A stretch of 52,136 nucleotides of DNA from Spirochaetales bacterium (GTDB taxonomy: Bacteria > Spirochaetota > Spirochaetia > SZUA-6 > DRHE01). Below, one piece after another: positions 51,931 through 52,136 of this stretch (positions are counted from its first letter, which is position 1; every line of letters starts with the position of its first letter). The notes under the pieces are model-generated. The model worked only from the letters and a program-made list of their open reading frames with translations, did not search any database and was not told where the DNA came from. A program made the translations under genes and the position numbers. Location of the stretch: positions 1-52,136 of the forward strand of contig JAUWZD010000019.1 of assembly GCA_030615505.1 (NCBI GenBank). Direction: 5' to 3'.

Positions 51931-52136
51931 ATGAAAAGGAAATTAGCAGTACTGGTTCTGATTTCAGGACTTACAGGTTTGCTCTATTCCCAGCCACAAG
52001 AGATGCTTGAAAAACTACAGATGATCACTTCTCCCGGAGAAGCTGAATCGCTGGTAAAAGAGATTGAAAGCTCTAATGATCCAAACAGGGATCTTTACCT
52101 TGGTATACTTTATCATAACTCGGTGATGTTCGCACA
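51931..52136 (+). CDS. Exported protein (3' end beyond window)
   Basis: It starts at the ATG at 51931 behind TGGAGG and reads MKRKLAVLVLISGLTGLLYS, a signal peptide, then QPQEMLEKLQMITSPGEAES. A helical, perhaps TPR-like part follows (DLYLGILYHNSVMFA). The window ends after 68 codons. It may be in an operon with the BamA-like gene. Confidence 0.65.
   Translation, partial: MKRKLAVLVLISGLTGLLYSQPQEMLEKLQMITSPGEAESLVKEIESSNDPNRDLYLGILYHNSVMFA

Overview
The window looks like part of the chromosome of a free-living, probably anaerobic spirochaete (order Spirochaetales). This is inferred from gene style, not from a marker gene. There are many small lipoproteins with spirochaete-like lipoboxes, TPR proteins and outer-membrane barrels ending in aromatic residues. 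A fused NuoE-NuoF subunit sits beside a NuoG/HoxU-type ferredoxin, and there is an archaeal-type phosphoglycerate mutase and a NifU/NifS pair without nitrogenase genes. No rRNA genes are present, so genus and species are left open.

Layout. 1-4474 (minus): 2Fe-2S ferredoxin-type subunit (cut by the window edge), NuoEF flavoprotein, CysQ-like phosphatase, family-4 glycosyltransferase. 4567-20781: cell-envelope and housekeeping genes (SH3-like lipoprotein, M20 peptidase, aminotransferase, TPR lipoproteins, DUF4015/BNR protein, Nudix, VWA protein, GlmS, a Crp-like regulator and a lamin-tail-like lipoprotein with a foldable leader). 21143-23672: MazF-type toxin-antitoxin pair, thioredoxin operon, intact ParDE. 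23690-30830: a decayed accessory island. It holds two near-identical ssb genes in the same orientation and, between and beside them, fragments of Phd, HepT and DUF5615-type genes, an intact MntA, a DUF433 antitoxin, a clan-AA aspartic protease, two broken ISKra4-type transposases, an IS1595 tail, a beta-barrel gene that lost its 5' end, and a second ParE copy with a stop codon. 30918-48837: mainly core genes (lipoprotein, porin-like protein, ManC, HEPN/MNT pair, IlvE, a large Pro/Glu-rich TPR membrane protein split by a frameshift, CBM48 protein, NifU-NifS, HEXXH lipoprotein plus nucleotidyltransferase-like protein, lipoate ligase, ApgM). 48966-52136: ArgR, tRNA-Pro, tRNA-Arg, a TetR regulator with a palindromic operator, and a BamA-like barrel gene interrupted by an amber codon.

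How the genes fit together. NuoEF and the ferredoxin subunit are expected to be part of a soluble NADH-linked hydrogenase or related oxidoreductase whose catalytic subunit lies outside the window. NifU and NifS overlap and would supply its Fe-S clusters. ManC, the glycosyltransferase, GlmS and the barrel and lipoprotein genes serve the envelope or compatible-solute synthesis. The TetR regulator is translationally coupled to the BamA-like gene.

Most distinctive signals: (1) short in-frame repeats with 6- or 12-base units encoding XG or Q/E/D dipeptides sit in linkers or tails of unrelated conserved proteins (NuoEF, ManC, NifU, both SSBs); (2) the duplicated ssb genes have very similar DNA-binding domains but different linkers and bracket the toxin-antitoxin/IS graveyard; (3) a nested foldable element lies between a strong ribosome-binding site and a lipoprotein signal peptide at 19.6 kb. 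All calls come from reading the sequence; no database search was run.
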